From Stratiolaelaps scimitus (lineage: Eukaryota > Arthropoda > Arachnida > Mesostigmata > Laelapidae): DNA of 64,000 bases. The stretch covers positions 930,001 through 994,000 of the forward strand of contig JABWDB010000065.1 in the NCBI GenBank assembly GCA_019614645.1, written 5' to 3'. Under the pieces are notes generated by a model that saw nothing but the letters and a program-made list of their open reading frames with translations, did no database searches and was not told the DNA's origin. Every line of letters begins with the position of its first letter. Position 1 is the first letter of the stretch. Positions 22,021-35,595 of the stretch are shown piece by piece. The position numbers were made by a program, and so were the translations under genes.

Positions 22021-24000
22021 CGCCTTCAATATTAGTTCGTTCAAGGTTTCTATAGTCATATGAGTTATATTATATCATATATATATATATATATACAGAT
22101 ACACCGACAGTATTTTCAGGGCTCCCTAACAAGCAACTGGAAAGTGAGCCCGGACGTCCTAATCTTTAGATAGCCCTTAGGTTTAATTTCACTTCGTTTA
22201 TATTCCGCCACATGTCGGAACCGAAGTATAGCCTGTAGACGGCCTTGCGGCACTTGGTGTCGGCCATGAGCAACATTAATGAAGTTAGATATATTAAGGA
22301 CACTCGCGTGGATATCTCTGCCTGTTCAGCGCTTTGCATTTCGGCGTGGTTACCGCTCAAGGTAGACCCGTTCATCGTAAATAGCTGTACCAGACTGAGA
22401 AGGAAATGTACTTAGCGTCTCATTTTGAATTTCCTTCCCTTCTTCTATAGGTATTTATTTTCCATTTCGACATATCGAAATTTGAAAAGATGAACTGATA
22501 CCTTGCTGTGAGCCAGACCACTAATCACACATCTATGTGTTTGCCGTCAATGCCATACATCGTGTAGGCTTACAGGAGGGAGATTTCGGTTACTCTGGAG
22601 TGAAAAAGCTTTAGGTAGCTCAGGCTAGCATTCTGACTTATCCGAATAGAATAATTAATGCAAGTTAATGAGTGAAAGACGAGATGCCCTATATAATTGC
22701 ATGTCGTATAACTGTAACTGAATATAACTCTGTTCATCTTGGGTGCATGATCACTTTATTGTTTTCGAGTTAAACTGTGTTGTTCTAACTGGTGTATTGT
22801 TACAGCACCGCCATGTCGTCAGGCATTTTTTCTGTTCGAGAACGCAGCATACGCATAATATAAAGACCTGCTCAGTATTGTACGAAAGCCTTCTATCAGG
22901 GTGCGAGTACATGGCTATTTAGAGTACATCCTAATAGAACACGTGTATATGTAAATAACTAAAAATATGTTAGAGATTGCCTCCGGGAAATATTAAATTA
23001 CATGAGATAATTTGTTTATCGCTGCATATTCCGGGAAAAAAGTCGACATTATGGAGGGAATATCGCCGAGCACCACGGATAATAGCAAGCATATTCTGCG
23101 AACTCGGTGAAGTTGATCATACATTTGATAGTTTTGTCCATGTCGAATCCAGTTTCTTGTGATTGAGTTTCGAGACGGCCTTAAGTGCTGTGAAGGTAAT
23201 TCGCTTACATATAGCGTTTATGGTTACGTGAATCATTTTGCTTTTAACGCCAGTTGCCGTTTGGGAAAATAATAGACAACGCTAACTATTTGTCTAGGAA
23301 CAAAATATTGAATGATGGCTTTCTTGCTGCGTATGTACTGAATAATATATGATATATTACAGTCAGAAATAGAGAAATAAGCCTTTCGTACGAGAATAGA
23401 TTTTTCTACAAAAATTGATTTGTTTTGTTTATTTTTGGTTATGCCCTCACTTGCATGGCCTATATATCTATATATTTTTTTCAAAGAGAAGTTCTGACAT
23501 TCAACGTTTACACAAAAGCTGTCTTGTACTGCATGAGGCACTGTGGCTTAAAGCTCCCGCGGGTTGATCTTTTTGAAATCCAGGCTGTCTACGAAGTTGA
23601 AGCTCCCTTCTCATTTCATATTCTAATTTACATTGCACATGGCTAAGCTCAGACACCTACGAATTTAATTAGAAATTCTTTATTGCAGTGGAATACGCCC
23701 TTTGAATCTCTTCGTTCTGGTAATGAAATGGTCACACCAAGGCATAAGGCCAACAGTAAATTTTCTCGGACCATTTTATGTTATTGGTAATATTTTATAT
23801 ATTGGTAAACCCACGAAACATGAAAAAGGGCGACTTTTTCACATCAGAACACTTTTTTAGATTCCTTCTATCTTCCCTTATTATAACAATCGACGTCAGC
23901 GACGATTTTGATAAAGGTGCTACATCATGAGACTACCTTGGAACTGAGGTTATCACCAGCGCTGACGTTATCCAATAATATATTCACCTTTTTAATTTAA
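22021..24000. other. No recognisable gene
   Basis: A TA tract lies at about 22074-22096. Frames are all under about 105 codons and AT-rich; the 102-codon minus-strand frame 23233-23541 shows no domain. Confidence 0.45.
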
Positions 24001-24003
24001 GTA

Positions 24004-24066
24004 GGGTGGCAGCAAGTTGAAATGCTAGTTAGAAGGGTGGTTCGATTCTCATTTGGCAATGCCAGA
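24004..24066 (+). other. Possible tRNA-like (Pol III A/B box) remnant
   Basis: GGTGGCAGCAAGTTG (A-box-like, about 24004-24018) is followed by GGTTCGATTCT (B-box-like, about 24040). The spacing fits a tRNA-derived promoter, but I cannot fold a convincing cloverleaf and see no second copy here. Confidence 0.2.
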
Positions 24067-24106
24067 TGCTGCCGCTTAAACACAAAAAAATAATGAATGC
24101 GTAACC

Positions 24107-24126
24107 GCACACACACACACACACAA
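24107..24126. repeat. (CA)n microsatellite
   Basis: Pure CA tract. Confidence 0.9.
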
Positions 24127-27100
24127 CGACTTGGAAAACCTGTAAAAAGGTACCACTTGACGCATTAGGCAAAAATATCTTGAGCAAAATTGATCTTTTT
24201 CTGGTTATCTTCCAACCTAATGTGCTCAGAGAATTTGAGTATCATATTAACCGATTTTTGATCACCGCAAATACCCATAAAAATCTAGCTCATCCTGCGC
24301 CAAATTTCCTTTTCGTTTTCGTAATTTCCATGCATCTATGGACAATCCTGCAATTAACACCGTGTTGGATGTATTATCATATATATTAGGTGTAGGCTTA
24401 GCCAAAGTAGGCTTCGCTCTTGTCACTAGATGGTTACAATGGTTGGGTGGAGAACTTCATATTCGGCTCGTCCATTTCGACAAAACCTGTGTCGTTCCTG
24501 TATTCAATGTATGCCCCACAAGTTAGGATTTTTATAGCTGTTTATTATAAGGAGCTTAGATTAGTTAGTGGCCTCGTTTGCTCTGATGTTTCTCGTAGCA
24601 ATGCCATATCGATGACTACACAGTCTGATGGAAGAAGGGTGGGGGGCCAGACGCCAACGAAAGTAATATTTTTAGCCTAAAGTTCTAGCGGAGAAGTGTA
24701 ACTTATAGCCCTAGCAAATGCATTATTAGTACAAATACTCGCCGTGTGTCAGGCAACAGCACACCATAACACAAATCATATAATGCAGTGTCGGCGTTCA
24801 AACGTCTCAGCTCCTGCGAAAGCATTTTCCTGAGATCTCATCTCATCGGGTCTCACCTTACTCATCCACGACTTCAGAATTCGGTTGATTAACGATTAAG
24901 CCCGATACTTGCTAACTACCAGATGGAATTCGATAAGGCAGACTAGCGTATATGAGGCTAATCAGCTGTTTGCTCATACATTCAACCCGCACCCTGTAAT
25001 TGTAACAACTCCTCAATGTCCCTTTTACTTGACCTTCCATCGGCAGAGTTTCACATCTAAAACGGAGACCACGCCGAGAGAGAAAGAGAGCGACGGGTTC
25101 GTTTCATTCGCCTGGTGTCTATTGATTAGCTCGTTGGTTGGATGTGATGATTGAGCAAGGCGGGACGAAGGTCGGGTGAAGAGAACAGAGCTTTATATAG
25201 ATATATCTATGTATATATGGTGATATGTGGGCGAATTAACACTGATGAAGGACAGGGCAGAGCGTTCGTCCTCAGCAATTTTGCTATGCACAAACCGATG
25301 ACATATTATAGTGCTCGGGGCGATAGATTGAGGATCGTGCCGGGGTCGCCGCAGTCGTCCGAACCTTCTGAGTAGCGCACCTAGCTGGGTTCGTCGGCTG
25401 GTCGGCCGGCTGGGTGTGACCATCCCAACAACGGTGATGCGGGGGCGTGCGGAGGCAGCTTTCTCTAGCTGAGCAAAAAAACGCTCCAACCATCGTCTCT
25501 GATCATGTACGCTAAGGACGAGCGATCGGACGTGGAAAAGGGCCGACTTCGGCTAACATAAAAATCCTTCTTTCCCTCACCCCCACGGGTCCCGCCAATT
25601 GGTCTGCCTTTCTGGTTGCCTCCTACGCGCGTGATGAATATTTCTGAGCCACTCATCGTTTTCCTTGTTGTACTTCGCATGATCGGTAGAGCAGTTAAAA
25701 AGGCCAACGAACTGGCTTGCTAGTTAGGACATGCCTCTACACAAAGTGAACTGATTAACTGTGTGATTCGATTTATTAACTGACCTCGGAGAACGCCGAG
25801 AGATTTATAACATGCATCGTTTTGTCGTGCCTTAGAGAGCGCCGCTGTCGGTCACTACAGCTCGATTCGAGATGTCTCCTAATTACAAAGCAAAACAACA
25901 TAGCAGTCAGAACGAAGACTAAATAACACAAATAAATATGTTCAGTATTTTTGTCAGCCATTTGTCTTTGTCGTCTAGGCCTCTGGTGGCCACATCACGC
26001 CACCGTGACTCGTCGGCTGGCTAAGTCACTAAGTCACACTAAGACTTCCTACCCGTCAACCTTCAAGCCGTCCTCATCGAGTTCATCCCGCGGTATTGAT
26101 AGTACCTACGTTATTTGTTGGGGTTTTGATGAGTGAACAGATTACTCGCCCCAAAATGCGTGGTCGACATTTTCTCGTCCTCTAGCTAAGAGCGTGAGCA
26201 ACAGTATTACGAGCAACAGTCCGCATTGTCGTTTAAGCGCCACCGGCATATTGGCGTCCCGAACAAGCCCCCGCACGACGCAATAGCGGGAGTAGGACCA
26301 GTTCAAGTACAACATTAATAAAGTCAATAGACATAACAAGCACAGTCCGGCTGTACGATCATCTGATTGGCTCCAACAACAGCAGCAATAAGCAATATCA
26401 CAACTCCTCCAATCGATACACCCCATAATATTCGCAAGTGGCAGCATCCCCTCTTGCTGAGCACGCTGCTATCAAAAGAGTCGCCACTAGACAGGTCAAA
26501 TATTTGCGCAGGATGTAATGATAACGTCGAATGTAATCTTCGCGTGTGTTGTTCGAAGTCTAACTGAGAGTTAGTTGCAGCGTGTACAAATGATGATGAG
26601 GCTGGCACGGTGTCCGCAAATAGTCCGTGCCAATATCAGGCTCGTCAAAAGAGCATATGATCATTTATGAGGTATCTGGAAATTGTGTACGCTGAAAAAT
26701 GAATCAATGGGCCTCATTCGACGTTCGTATTTAATTGTGCGTTCGAGCTGGAAAAGCAGCGTCGAACTTAAAGGCGAAGCAGGCTCTTGCTGACACTGAG
26801 GCAAAATCTCCGGGAGGGAGTCCCATGCCCGAGACCTCCGCAGTGCCTCCGCCCGGCGCTGGGTGAAATCCTGCGAGAGAAAACGCCGCTAGGTTATTCG
26901 TTGCGTGCCGAAGATGAAGATCGGTAGGGTCGTGTGTGAAGCAGAGAATTATGTCGATATGGACCGACGAGCCGGTAGCGGTTTACTACAGGCCGCCTAC
27001 AATGAATGCATGGAATTCGATAAGGACATATATATCAGCAAGGTGGACAGTTTTTCGGAGTTGTCCCTCGGGGCACATAGCCATCGAAACCTCACGACCT

Positions 27101-27198
27101 GAGTCGGAAGTCCACGTATTATCTGTTCCACTCCTCGACAAGGATTGCAAAGCGGCAAACGATCCTCTTGCGAAACAAGCGGCTTTGGGACATTCTCC
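24127..27198. other. No recognisable gene
   Basis: Short frames only. The 16-base word ATGGAATTCGATAAGG occurs at both about 24922 and about 27010, unexplained. Frames near 26.77-27.12 kb (e.g. AKQALADTEAKSPGG) have coding-like composition but are cut by stops. Confidence 0.4.
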
Positions 27199-27200
27199 AC

Positions 27201-27231
<31 letters not shown>

Positions 27232-27232
27232 G
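27199..27232. repeat. (CT)n microsatellite
   Basis: Nearly pure CT tract. Confidence 0.9.
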
Positions 27233-27654
27233 TCCATCGTACATCGTCCGCTTGTCGAGAGTGGAAAGTGCCCGTACAAGATTGAGGTGGCTAGGAATAT
27301 TGCCAACAACATTGCAAAGAGGATAAAGCCTTTGTTAGGGGTGATACTAAGGAAACTTTCGAAGAATAGGAGGCGGAAGTCCCCAGTCGAGGGCCAACAG
27401 GACCCCCTGACTGCAAAACAGGACTCCCAGGGCCAGACGTTCCTGCTGCCGTGTCAGCTTCATGAGGACAAGCCACCAATAAGCGAATTCCACTGATCAG
27501 GAATTGGCGATGGGAAAATCAGCGTCCAACACGCTTTACCCGCTCCCACAATTGCGGATTTTGCGCAGCAGGTCGTAGATGCAATCGCGTCTGGAGTGTC
27601 ACCCGCAGTAACCGGCACCCCCACTCACTGCAGTCAATTTCGAAGTTGATCATT
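27233..27654 (+). other. Unassigned Lys/Arg-rich frame
   Basis: The 186-codon frame 26936-27496 is split by the CT tract. Its second half (KIEVARNIANNIAKRIKPLL, then RKLSKNRRRKSP) is basic and helix-prone. No family recognised. The frame downstream of the stop (to about 27640) has similar composition, so a decayed element protein is possible. Confidence 0.25.
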
Positions 27655-27752
27655 TCTGAGCTGTCTCTCAGCTGTTCCCCTATGTGTCAGGTCTCAGCAC
27701 TTAACATTTACGTTCTACTATGAATAGATGTCGGAGACACCTTTGTTTATTT
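27655..27752 (-). mobile_element. SINE-2 copy 2 (older, diverged)
   Basis: The minus strand keeps CAAAGGTGTCTCCGACATC, CTGAGACCTGACAC, AGGGGAACAGCTGAGAGAC and AGCTCAGAAA in the family order. About a quarter of sites differ from the other copies. Confidence 0.7.
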
Positions 27753-29707
27753 TAATCGAACGTAACTGGCAAGAATCCACAAACATAGAAAGATAATAAA
27801 TAAGTCCAAAGATTTACCGCGTCTGGCAGGAGTTGGCCTCAAACAAACATGTCCCTCTTGTCGCACAGTGTAACTACGAGCCCGCATCTACTCTAGGGCT
27901 TCTCGTGCCTAAAACTCTAGACGATAGAGACGTACTTATTCTAACCGAGACTTGATCAATTAGCCCACTTTATCTTCTGCGTTACCAACGCCTGAAAACT
28001 GGGAGCGAAAATTCACCGATCCTCAATGCGACCCTTTCCCGCACAGGAGCAATGAGGAATAACGAACGAAGGGTGTGGCGTAAACGGCCTAAACCGGTAC
28101 GTCGTGACAGGCGCTGATGACAGCCCAACACGCTCCATATGTGTGGAAAACTGCAACAGATACTATGATGAATTGCTCTCCTCTTGTACTATCCTTAGGA
28201 AAACTGGCAAACTAAGATATGGTTTAGTAGAAGACTCAAGCACTTAGTACAATCGAGTTGACGCCAAGTGTCCTCATGATCACCATGATCTTGTGATATT
28301 GTCGTATTAGGGTGTATCTATCGTGAGATACTATGCGAAATGTTTGCAGAGAATTATGCCGCAACGCCGTAGAAATATCTTAATTAGCATATTTACAGCC
28401 AAAACAACAATTGTCGGCGTGTGCGTCAGTCGTGCCCCAAGTGCCCATGAAGAAGACGGCTCATGTACTGTATGCTTAATTGTCGTCGTAGATAAGACAA
28501 GTTAGAGAGCTTCTCCGGCCGGACGCTATCTGACCTATAAGGCGCTAAGCAGCCTTCTGACTCTATAGGACCCGACAAGCAAGAGTTAGCAGTCAAGTAG
28601 AGAAAAGGCTTGACTGAAAAAGGCCAGAAATTAACATTTATTAAGTGTTTGAATTATTCAAAGGTGATGATATGGCAAAATAAGAATAAACATTCTTCAG
28701 GAGTTGTAATCAAGGTCTTATGAAATATTTTACCTCTCGATGAGCCATTAGTTAACATGTATCATGTAATGGCATTCCACTTTGGCGTACTCCCGTAAAG
28801 CTCCGACGACCACCGGAAAAGCATCTTGATGAAATTAACTTCGCTTATAAACTCCTCGTGTTGTAAACTATTATACTTGCCCTGTGCAGAGGGTGAACGT
28901 GTGGAGCTCAGAATACGACCTACACACTACGGACACAACCTGGCAAACCTTAAAGAGAAAGAGGGTTCAAAGGTGCCCTCTCATGGGTTAAGCAGGAGAC
29001 GACGTCGGGTGCGGACAAGACGCGTGATTGCTAGTTTGATAGAACCACCGCACCGCCGTCCGAGGTATTTCATGGTGGGAGGGATTTCGTGACGAAGAAA
29101 ATCCTAACTTCGTAATTGAAACGTTCACGGAAACTCGTTCCCCTTCTTGCGTTCGCCCGAGACAAGACCAAACTGAAAGGCCACTTGCAACGCCCAGAGA
29201 TGAAGGGTGCAGACCTGCAACCCGACCGTCGTTGGTCGTCATAGCTCCCGCCACGTGCTGGTGAGATTATATATATATATATATATAAATTTTTTTTTTT
29301 GTGGAGGGTTGAACACTTCGATCATCTGCCATTTTTTACTGCTTTTTCACATCAATATTTTATAGACAATATGTAACTATAGCTCAAGGGTAGAGCGGAA
29401 TAGAAGTGGTGATGTCATTCTTACTAAAGTAGGAATACGAGAGTGGACGTAGAACGGGAACAGACAAAACGGACACCGTGTGGACAAAGTGCCTGTTGCT
29501 CGGTCTAGTGTTGTACACTATAGATAGTATCGTTGACTTGAAAACGAAGATGTCGAGTGTAGGTCGCCCAGTATTTAGCCTCAGTGAAATGAGTCGACTT
29601 CATTCAGGTTGTGTAGAGGTGTGTTGCTCAAACAAATACTGCCTTCTAAGATACCATCCGACTTTCCCCTAGATTAATTGTTTCACGGGGTGCTACAAGT
29701 CAGACAA
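27753..29707. other. No recognisable gene
   Basis: A TA run followed by a T run lies at 29267-29300. Two overlapping 88-codon frames near 28.83-29.25 kb lie on opposite strands. No domain. Confidence 0.45.
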
Positions 29708-29792
29708 AGTAAACATTTATTCAAACATACAGTAGTTAGGAATTATTTCTAGGGATTATAGGGGGGGGGTGGGCTGAGGTCGATAATGCTAT
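29708..29792 (-). mobile_element. TE-tail copy 4: 3' trailer and end of frame
   Basis: The plus strand reads TTATTCAAACATACAGTAG, TTAGGAATTATTTCTAGGG, a G run, then GGGCTGAGGTCGATAATG. This is collinear with copy 1 and stops just inside the protein tail. Confidence 0.75.
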
Positions 29793-32261
29793 AATATTCT
29801 TCCTCATGCCTTCTCTCAGTCGGTTGGCCTCAGTTAACATATTTTACATATTCCTCAAAAAGCAAGCACATTGAGTCAAGTGTAGTTGATCTCATAGGAT
29901 GTTAGGCCTATTGGCATATATTCCTCCTCCAGGACGGTCTCAATGACACCTTGCGTTAGCCAACACCATTTAACTTCAGGAAACCTACGATGGTCTTCTC
30001 AAGCAAATCTATGCATGTGAGCGCTGCCGACGTCGCTTATCATACCAACCACTTCTGTTATTGCCGCCAATGGTTTAACCTGCTGATTCAACTGCATAGG
30101 ACTAGATTTCCTATGAAGCGAACATGCTTCGTGAGTTCCGGATGTGCACCTTTGCAAAATGGACTCATCATGCTTATGTGAAATATCTCACCATTCCATA
30201 GGCTGCTCTGATCATCAGTCGCAAAGAAATATATAACAGCTACCTGCTAAGCTTGCCTTGCATGGCAAGTCCTTTGAAATCCTTTGAATTTCATGCTCTT
30301 TTACCTTCTGTTCGATCTCGAAGAAAAGGCCTCAACGGAACGAGGCAGATCGATAGTACTTGACTTTTACTTGCAAACCAACAACCTCGAACGGTTCCAA
30401 GTAAATGAATTATTCGACGAATTCTAAGTAATCCGTAGTACTCACATTCTAGGCAGTTCTAAGTAAGTCTTCACTCAATTCGAGTTTTGTGGTTATTATT
30501 CATCCTATACACAATGGTTTCGCTCGTGCGCAATGCGCCGCAGCTTACTGCTTGACAAATCGGGCAATACTGTCCTCAGTAGCACCTCATTCCATCCTGA
30601 TCGAAAACGCCATGTGTGACAATGAGAAGTAGGCCATAAGTCTGTCATTCGCTCGACGTAATTTGGACATGCGTCGAAAGGGGTTAACGAACTGCCCATT
30701 GGCGATGTCTTCGACAGCATTACGACTATCTGGTCCGATCGTGAAAGATTGCAAAGAACGCGACCGAAACGAGAAGTCATGTCTAGACATCATATGCTGA
30801 TTTCCCTTTCACGTGATCCTTGTGAGATAAAAACCAGTAGTGACCTATGAATGGACTTCAAATCTGTGGGATCGTCAACTATTACCCTATCTTCTAACGG
30901 CCTGTACGGATCGATAGCGTAGATAGACATTTGCCTGCTGTCCTAGCTGAGGAACCAATACTATTCTCTATTTCGTCGTTTCAGGCTGAGTGGACAAGCT
31001 CATCGTAGAAAACACATCTCGAAAAAGCAGAGACTCTGTTCGCTGTATTGTCTGCCTCGTAAGCGGATTGAGCAGGCTTCTTCGTTCGCTTAGACGATAC
31101 CACCGCACAAACCGATCCGTCGGGTTAATCCCCGAGTGTTTCCTGTTGGAGTAATGCATCTGCCATAGCGTCCGTGTGCAGGCACGATAATAATTATGTG
31201 AGCGCAGCTTTAGCTGTTGTGTTTCATGGGGTTCCCATCGGTAAGGGGACGAGAATGCTTAAAGGACATGATTGATGCGTTCGATATATCACGAATAGGA
31301 TATGAGGAAAACTTCGCATAGCAGCGACTTTCATTTTCACAGACTTGAGGTCTTCGGTTTTAAATGTAGCGTACATTTCTAACGAATATAACAAACCCCC
31401 TATTAACAACAGCAGATATCTCAACCCTGCATGCATAATAATATCTAATATTAGACAATAACAAATCGAGTCAGCGGTATATCTCGTTGTAAATAGAAAG
31501 CGAGACCGCCCCACGCAGGACGCAAATTCATCCTAGTATAAAGGCAAGTTCTCGCATCTCGTGTGGATGCGAGATCGTCTCCATGCCATCGTGGTATGCT
31601 TCACGCTCGTTGGCACGCATGGGGCTCAAAGGATTGATGTTGCGGCAGTTGTAGGTGTGACTATACCAAGTTCGTAGGCCAAGCGAGCCATTAGTCGAAC
31701 TGTGGACGAGGCATAGAAACTGATGAAAACAAATGAGAGGTCGCCACAGCTGCTCCCCTCTGAGCGTGAAGTGAAGCCCCGCTGCCCCAGCGAAGTGACA
31801 ATGAGTGATGGAAAAACCCCACAGGGTGAAGGCATAGCCCTGTCCAGGATGCCCCCCAGAGTACCGACTACCAGGCGCCACAAAAGTCACAAAGGCAATA
31901 TCTTTTGGTAACCTTTCGTTCAAGCATTAGGATGTGCATGGCTCTTAATGCGTCAGCCATATATATATATAATATATATATATAATGTTTGAAAAAATTC
32001 ACTTGCAAAACATAACTCATAAATTAGAATTTGAATTTGATGTTTGTTTGAATGTATGTCAAAACCGGCTAGTCTCGAACTGACTATAACTTTTAAATGC
32101 TTAATGAACAACCATAGTAGCACCGATAGTGGAGTGCTGATCGGCCACCTGCTTTCTAATGGATACGGTTTTTAGGCCGTAGCTTGACGGTATTCCAAAG
32201 GTGCTGATCACTGGCTCCTGCCAACGACTTCCAAGCAACTGGTGCACTATGACAGGGCTGA
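29793..32261. other. No recognisable gene
   Basis: A minus-strand frame of 131 codons (31528-31923) overlaps another of 85; neither matches a family I know. A TA tract lies at about 31958-31985. Confidence 0.4.
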
Positions 32262-32318
32262 CTAATCCCCCCCAATAATCCCAAGAAATAATTCCTAATG
32301 ATTGTACGTTTGAATAAA
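32262..32318 (+). mobile_element. TE-tail copy 5: 3' trailer
   Basis: The plus strand reads AGAAATAATTCCTAATGATT followed by GTACGTTTGAATAAATG, the sense orientation of the trailer seen in copies 1, 3 and 4. A C run before it matches the G run of copy 4. Confidence 0.7.
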
Positions 32319-35300
32319 TGCACGTTTCTCTTACATATATCTTATAAAAGATCTGGTCAATATTCGGAAAGAGCGTTAATATTGCACGTATTGTATTATG
32401 CAAGCAATAATGTAAATAAAGAGATACAGCGCACTCGAAAAACCCTTGTACCATCAACTCAACCAAACCTCAGAAAATATTATATCATGACATGTGTGAG
32501 AAATTGCATTATGTATCATAATGCAATAGCCCAGCACAATACGTTGATGATAGCAGAAGCAACGCAATGTTGTATATAGTACGCGCGCATACGAAACGCA
32601 CCCATGAAAAGAAAAGTAGCTAGTCATTCATCGAATTACCAATGATTGGTGACCTTTTTTTTTTTTTGGATTGGTGACCTTCCCGCAAGCAAACATTCGG
32701 CCGGGGCGCACAAAGGGAACATATAGTAATTCACTGTATATTCTGGTGTACTTGGAGAAAAGCTATGACATGACTTCATGATCACAGTGGTGACCCTTAA
32801 GTGAACGGAACAGACTTCGCGCTTTATCAGTGGCCTGCTCATTGTGTGACTCACCGGGAGTGAGTGAGTATCATCTTGACCGATCACTGTCTTGACGGGG
32901 ATAGTCCCTTGATGGGGATAGTCCCTTGCCGGTCGGTTCGTTAGCCGGGTTGGCGGTACAATATCGAAAGCGGTGCATGCCACATGTGTATCCATACAGA
33001 TGCACGCGTTCACCATAGTTATAGTTGGATGAATGCTTCCAATTTTGCTATATCTGGCATCTTCGATCGTTCCAACACATACACACACACACACCTCAGT
33101 AACCTAGGTTAGGCTTTGTGTACTGAAGGAATGCGCTAAGCGATATCAGGAAGGGCGGTGCTGTTGAACATTCTCAATAGTGTCAAAAGGGCAGGAAGAG
33201 TGGTTGTGATCAGTCGTAAAAATGACACAACCCATTCAAATGTAATAAACATAACCATAATGCAACATGGCTTTAAGAAAAACACTTCATACGTTCGAAT
33301 GCTGCTTCTTAATCTGCCTGACCTAAATCGATTTAGCTGCGCGCAATGCAGGTAACGTTGGTTTAATTGTATTCAATAATACACCGCAGATTTCCGTTAC
33401 CTAATTCTTCATGAAAGCTGACACTAGCTCACCTTTAACCTGCCTCTAGCTCACCTTTAGCCTGCGGCATCCTCCCGGAACGTCTTCAAACAGCAAGGAC
33501 TCAGCTGTTGTTGAAGGCCCGCTGCAATTTTTTTTCTTCTTCGTACCCTCTGCCGCCTCACCCCGGTACGTGATTCACCCTTTACTCGGCAATTTCCAAT
33601 TCTTCGTTGTTATGCTTATGCTCTCCAAGAGCTGCACTGTGTTAGTCATCTTCGAGCGACAGACTAGGCACATACAAGGAAGGGGTACTGTGGTTTTTGT
33701 TCAGACCTACCTGCAAAAAAAAAATTAAAAAAGAAGACCTACCTGCAAAAGTGTGCAGATCAGCTGGACCCTATTTTCGAGCACTTCCATGTGTGCTTCC
33801 GAGTGCTGCATAGCAAATCGTAACGATCACTGCCGTTTTTTTCTGGAATCGACTCTAACAGATGTGCCAGAAACAACTAGCTCCTTTGACGAAAGCTCGG
33901 CTAAATTTGCGACTGTGAGATGAGCCCGGACGATGGTCGTCGACTTTCGTTTGCGCGTGACCCCCAGCCATGTTCCCGTCGGACACATGTCTCGATATAC
34001 AAGTGTCGAGAGGAAATTCCGCACCTCCCTGAAGCGGGCGTGATTTGAACCCTCGATTTGGAACATATCTGAATTCCGGTCTATTTTTCCCAGCCATGTG
34101 TTCAGCACTCTCCTCTCGCCATCGTGGGACCATATTCAGTGCAAGTTGCACCAAGAGTAAGAGCGATAGGGCTGCCTGCTAGCCGGCCACGTTCAATGAG
34201 CTTCATCGCCTTAATTCGAATACTCTCTATTTGTAAAACTTTAATTAGGGCATGCGTCCATTCGTTAGCGGTTGTTTATATTTCGATTTAGCACAAATTT
34301 CGATTAAGGTCTTTGTAGCATTGATAACCCAGCATGTGGATAGAGACGCACTCCTGGAAGATGGGTAGTAGCTGGCTGCTGTAGGTGTAATCTGCTTCTC
34401 GTAGAGTTCAAGGGTCGTCCCCCCAGAACAAAATATCAACGTGCGACATTGCCTCGGTCAGTACGAGGGTGATGAATCGAGGTATTGAGACAACCAGCTG
34501 ACTTCGATTATCTCTCTGGGCGACGCCTGCTGTCTGTGGTAGTGGTTTGCGGGTGGAACAACCACCGTGGAGAAGTACTGATCCTTTATATTAAGAAAAT
34601 GTGTGCCTTGTATCTCAAATAGCCTTCCGCTACTCCTGCGAAGCTTCTCAGCGAAAAGCCTTCTCTGCGTACATGGAGGTTATTGCGTTTTCACTTCAGC
34701 ATCAGCATGTGTACACGTTGAACCACGGCCGATTCGACCGTCGTTGTCGTATGAAACATTTGATGTAGAAATGGCGTTGAGAGCTGACCACACTGTCGTC
34801 GTCGCCACGAAGGCCGATGAATGTTTTGCTGAAACGCACGAAACACATCTGTCTAGTTTCTACAACTCGAACGGTGATGGCGTGAATTGACAAGCACTCA
34901 TCAAACGCAATGATGTGTGGCTGGCTGCCTTCGTTCTGCACTGACTATTGTATGCAGGCGTCCGCCGCGGATCCAGCCGAGTGAACCAATTGACCTGGCT
35001 CAACAAGGAGAAACGATGGTTTTGTACTGGGGATCTTATGTGCTGGCTCCGCACGTTCTCTTCTAGCTCAATTGATGCTGCCTCTTTTAGAATACGTTTT
35101 GTGGGAGCTTGCCGCGAGCCATTGTACCTATGGCGCCGCCATGCTTGCCTGAATGCGAATAGATACTGAGATGACCGTTACAACATGCCTTCCATCATGC
35201 GCTGGCCATTAGCGTTCACAGCGAAGCAACATTTGGGCGAGAACAAGCTCCTGCTGCGGCTGACCAAGTACATAGCTTCCTGTCGCAAAAAAACGCCACA

Positions 35301-35551
35301 TGATGAATGCATGAGGGTGCTCTCTGCAAAACGGAATGAAAGGTAATTCCTGCATCCTGGTCATTTTGTCAGTCACTTTGTGCAAATTTCGACTCATTCG
35401 CTTTGTGTCACCAAAGTCGTAGCGCTATGCACAAACGAGAATGACGCAAATCGCTCTCACACCCCTTTAGTATGCTTTTGATTATCATGTTGTAGCTCCT
35501 GAATAGCCAGAACGGTGGCTCCGTCACGGACAAAACGTTGCAACTGAGAAA
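32319..35551. other. No recognisable gene; several tiny local duplications
   Basis: ATTGGTGACCTT is repeated around a T run at about 32644-32681. GGGGATAGTCCCTTG is repeated at about 32897-32929. CTAGCTCACCTTTA is repeated at about 33426-33460. AGACCTACCTGCAAAA is repeated at 33703-33718 and 33735-33750 around an A-rich insert. A (CA)n tract lies at 33074-33094. No domain-bearing frame. Confidence 0.45.
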
Positions 35552-35595
35552 TTTTTTTCGAGCTGACCCTCAGCTGAGGGTCAGCTCAAAAACAA
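35552..35595. repeat. Perfect 28-bp palindrome made of SINE-2 tails head to head
   Basis: Positions 35560-35587 are exactly self-complementary. Each half is the SINE-2 tail stem (AGCTGACCCTCAGCT or its complement). It is flanked by a T run on the left and an A-rich run on the right, as two fused SINE-2 3' ends would be. Confidence 0.8.

Noticed and set aside
33827..34154. tRNA or SINE on the minus strand (GGTTCAAATC word near 34040)
   Set aside because: The B-box-like word is present, but I could not find an A box at proper spacing or a cloverleaf.
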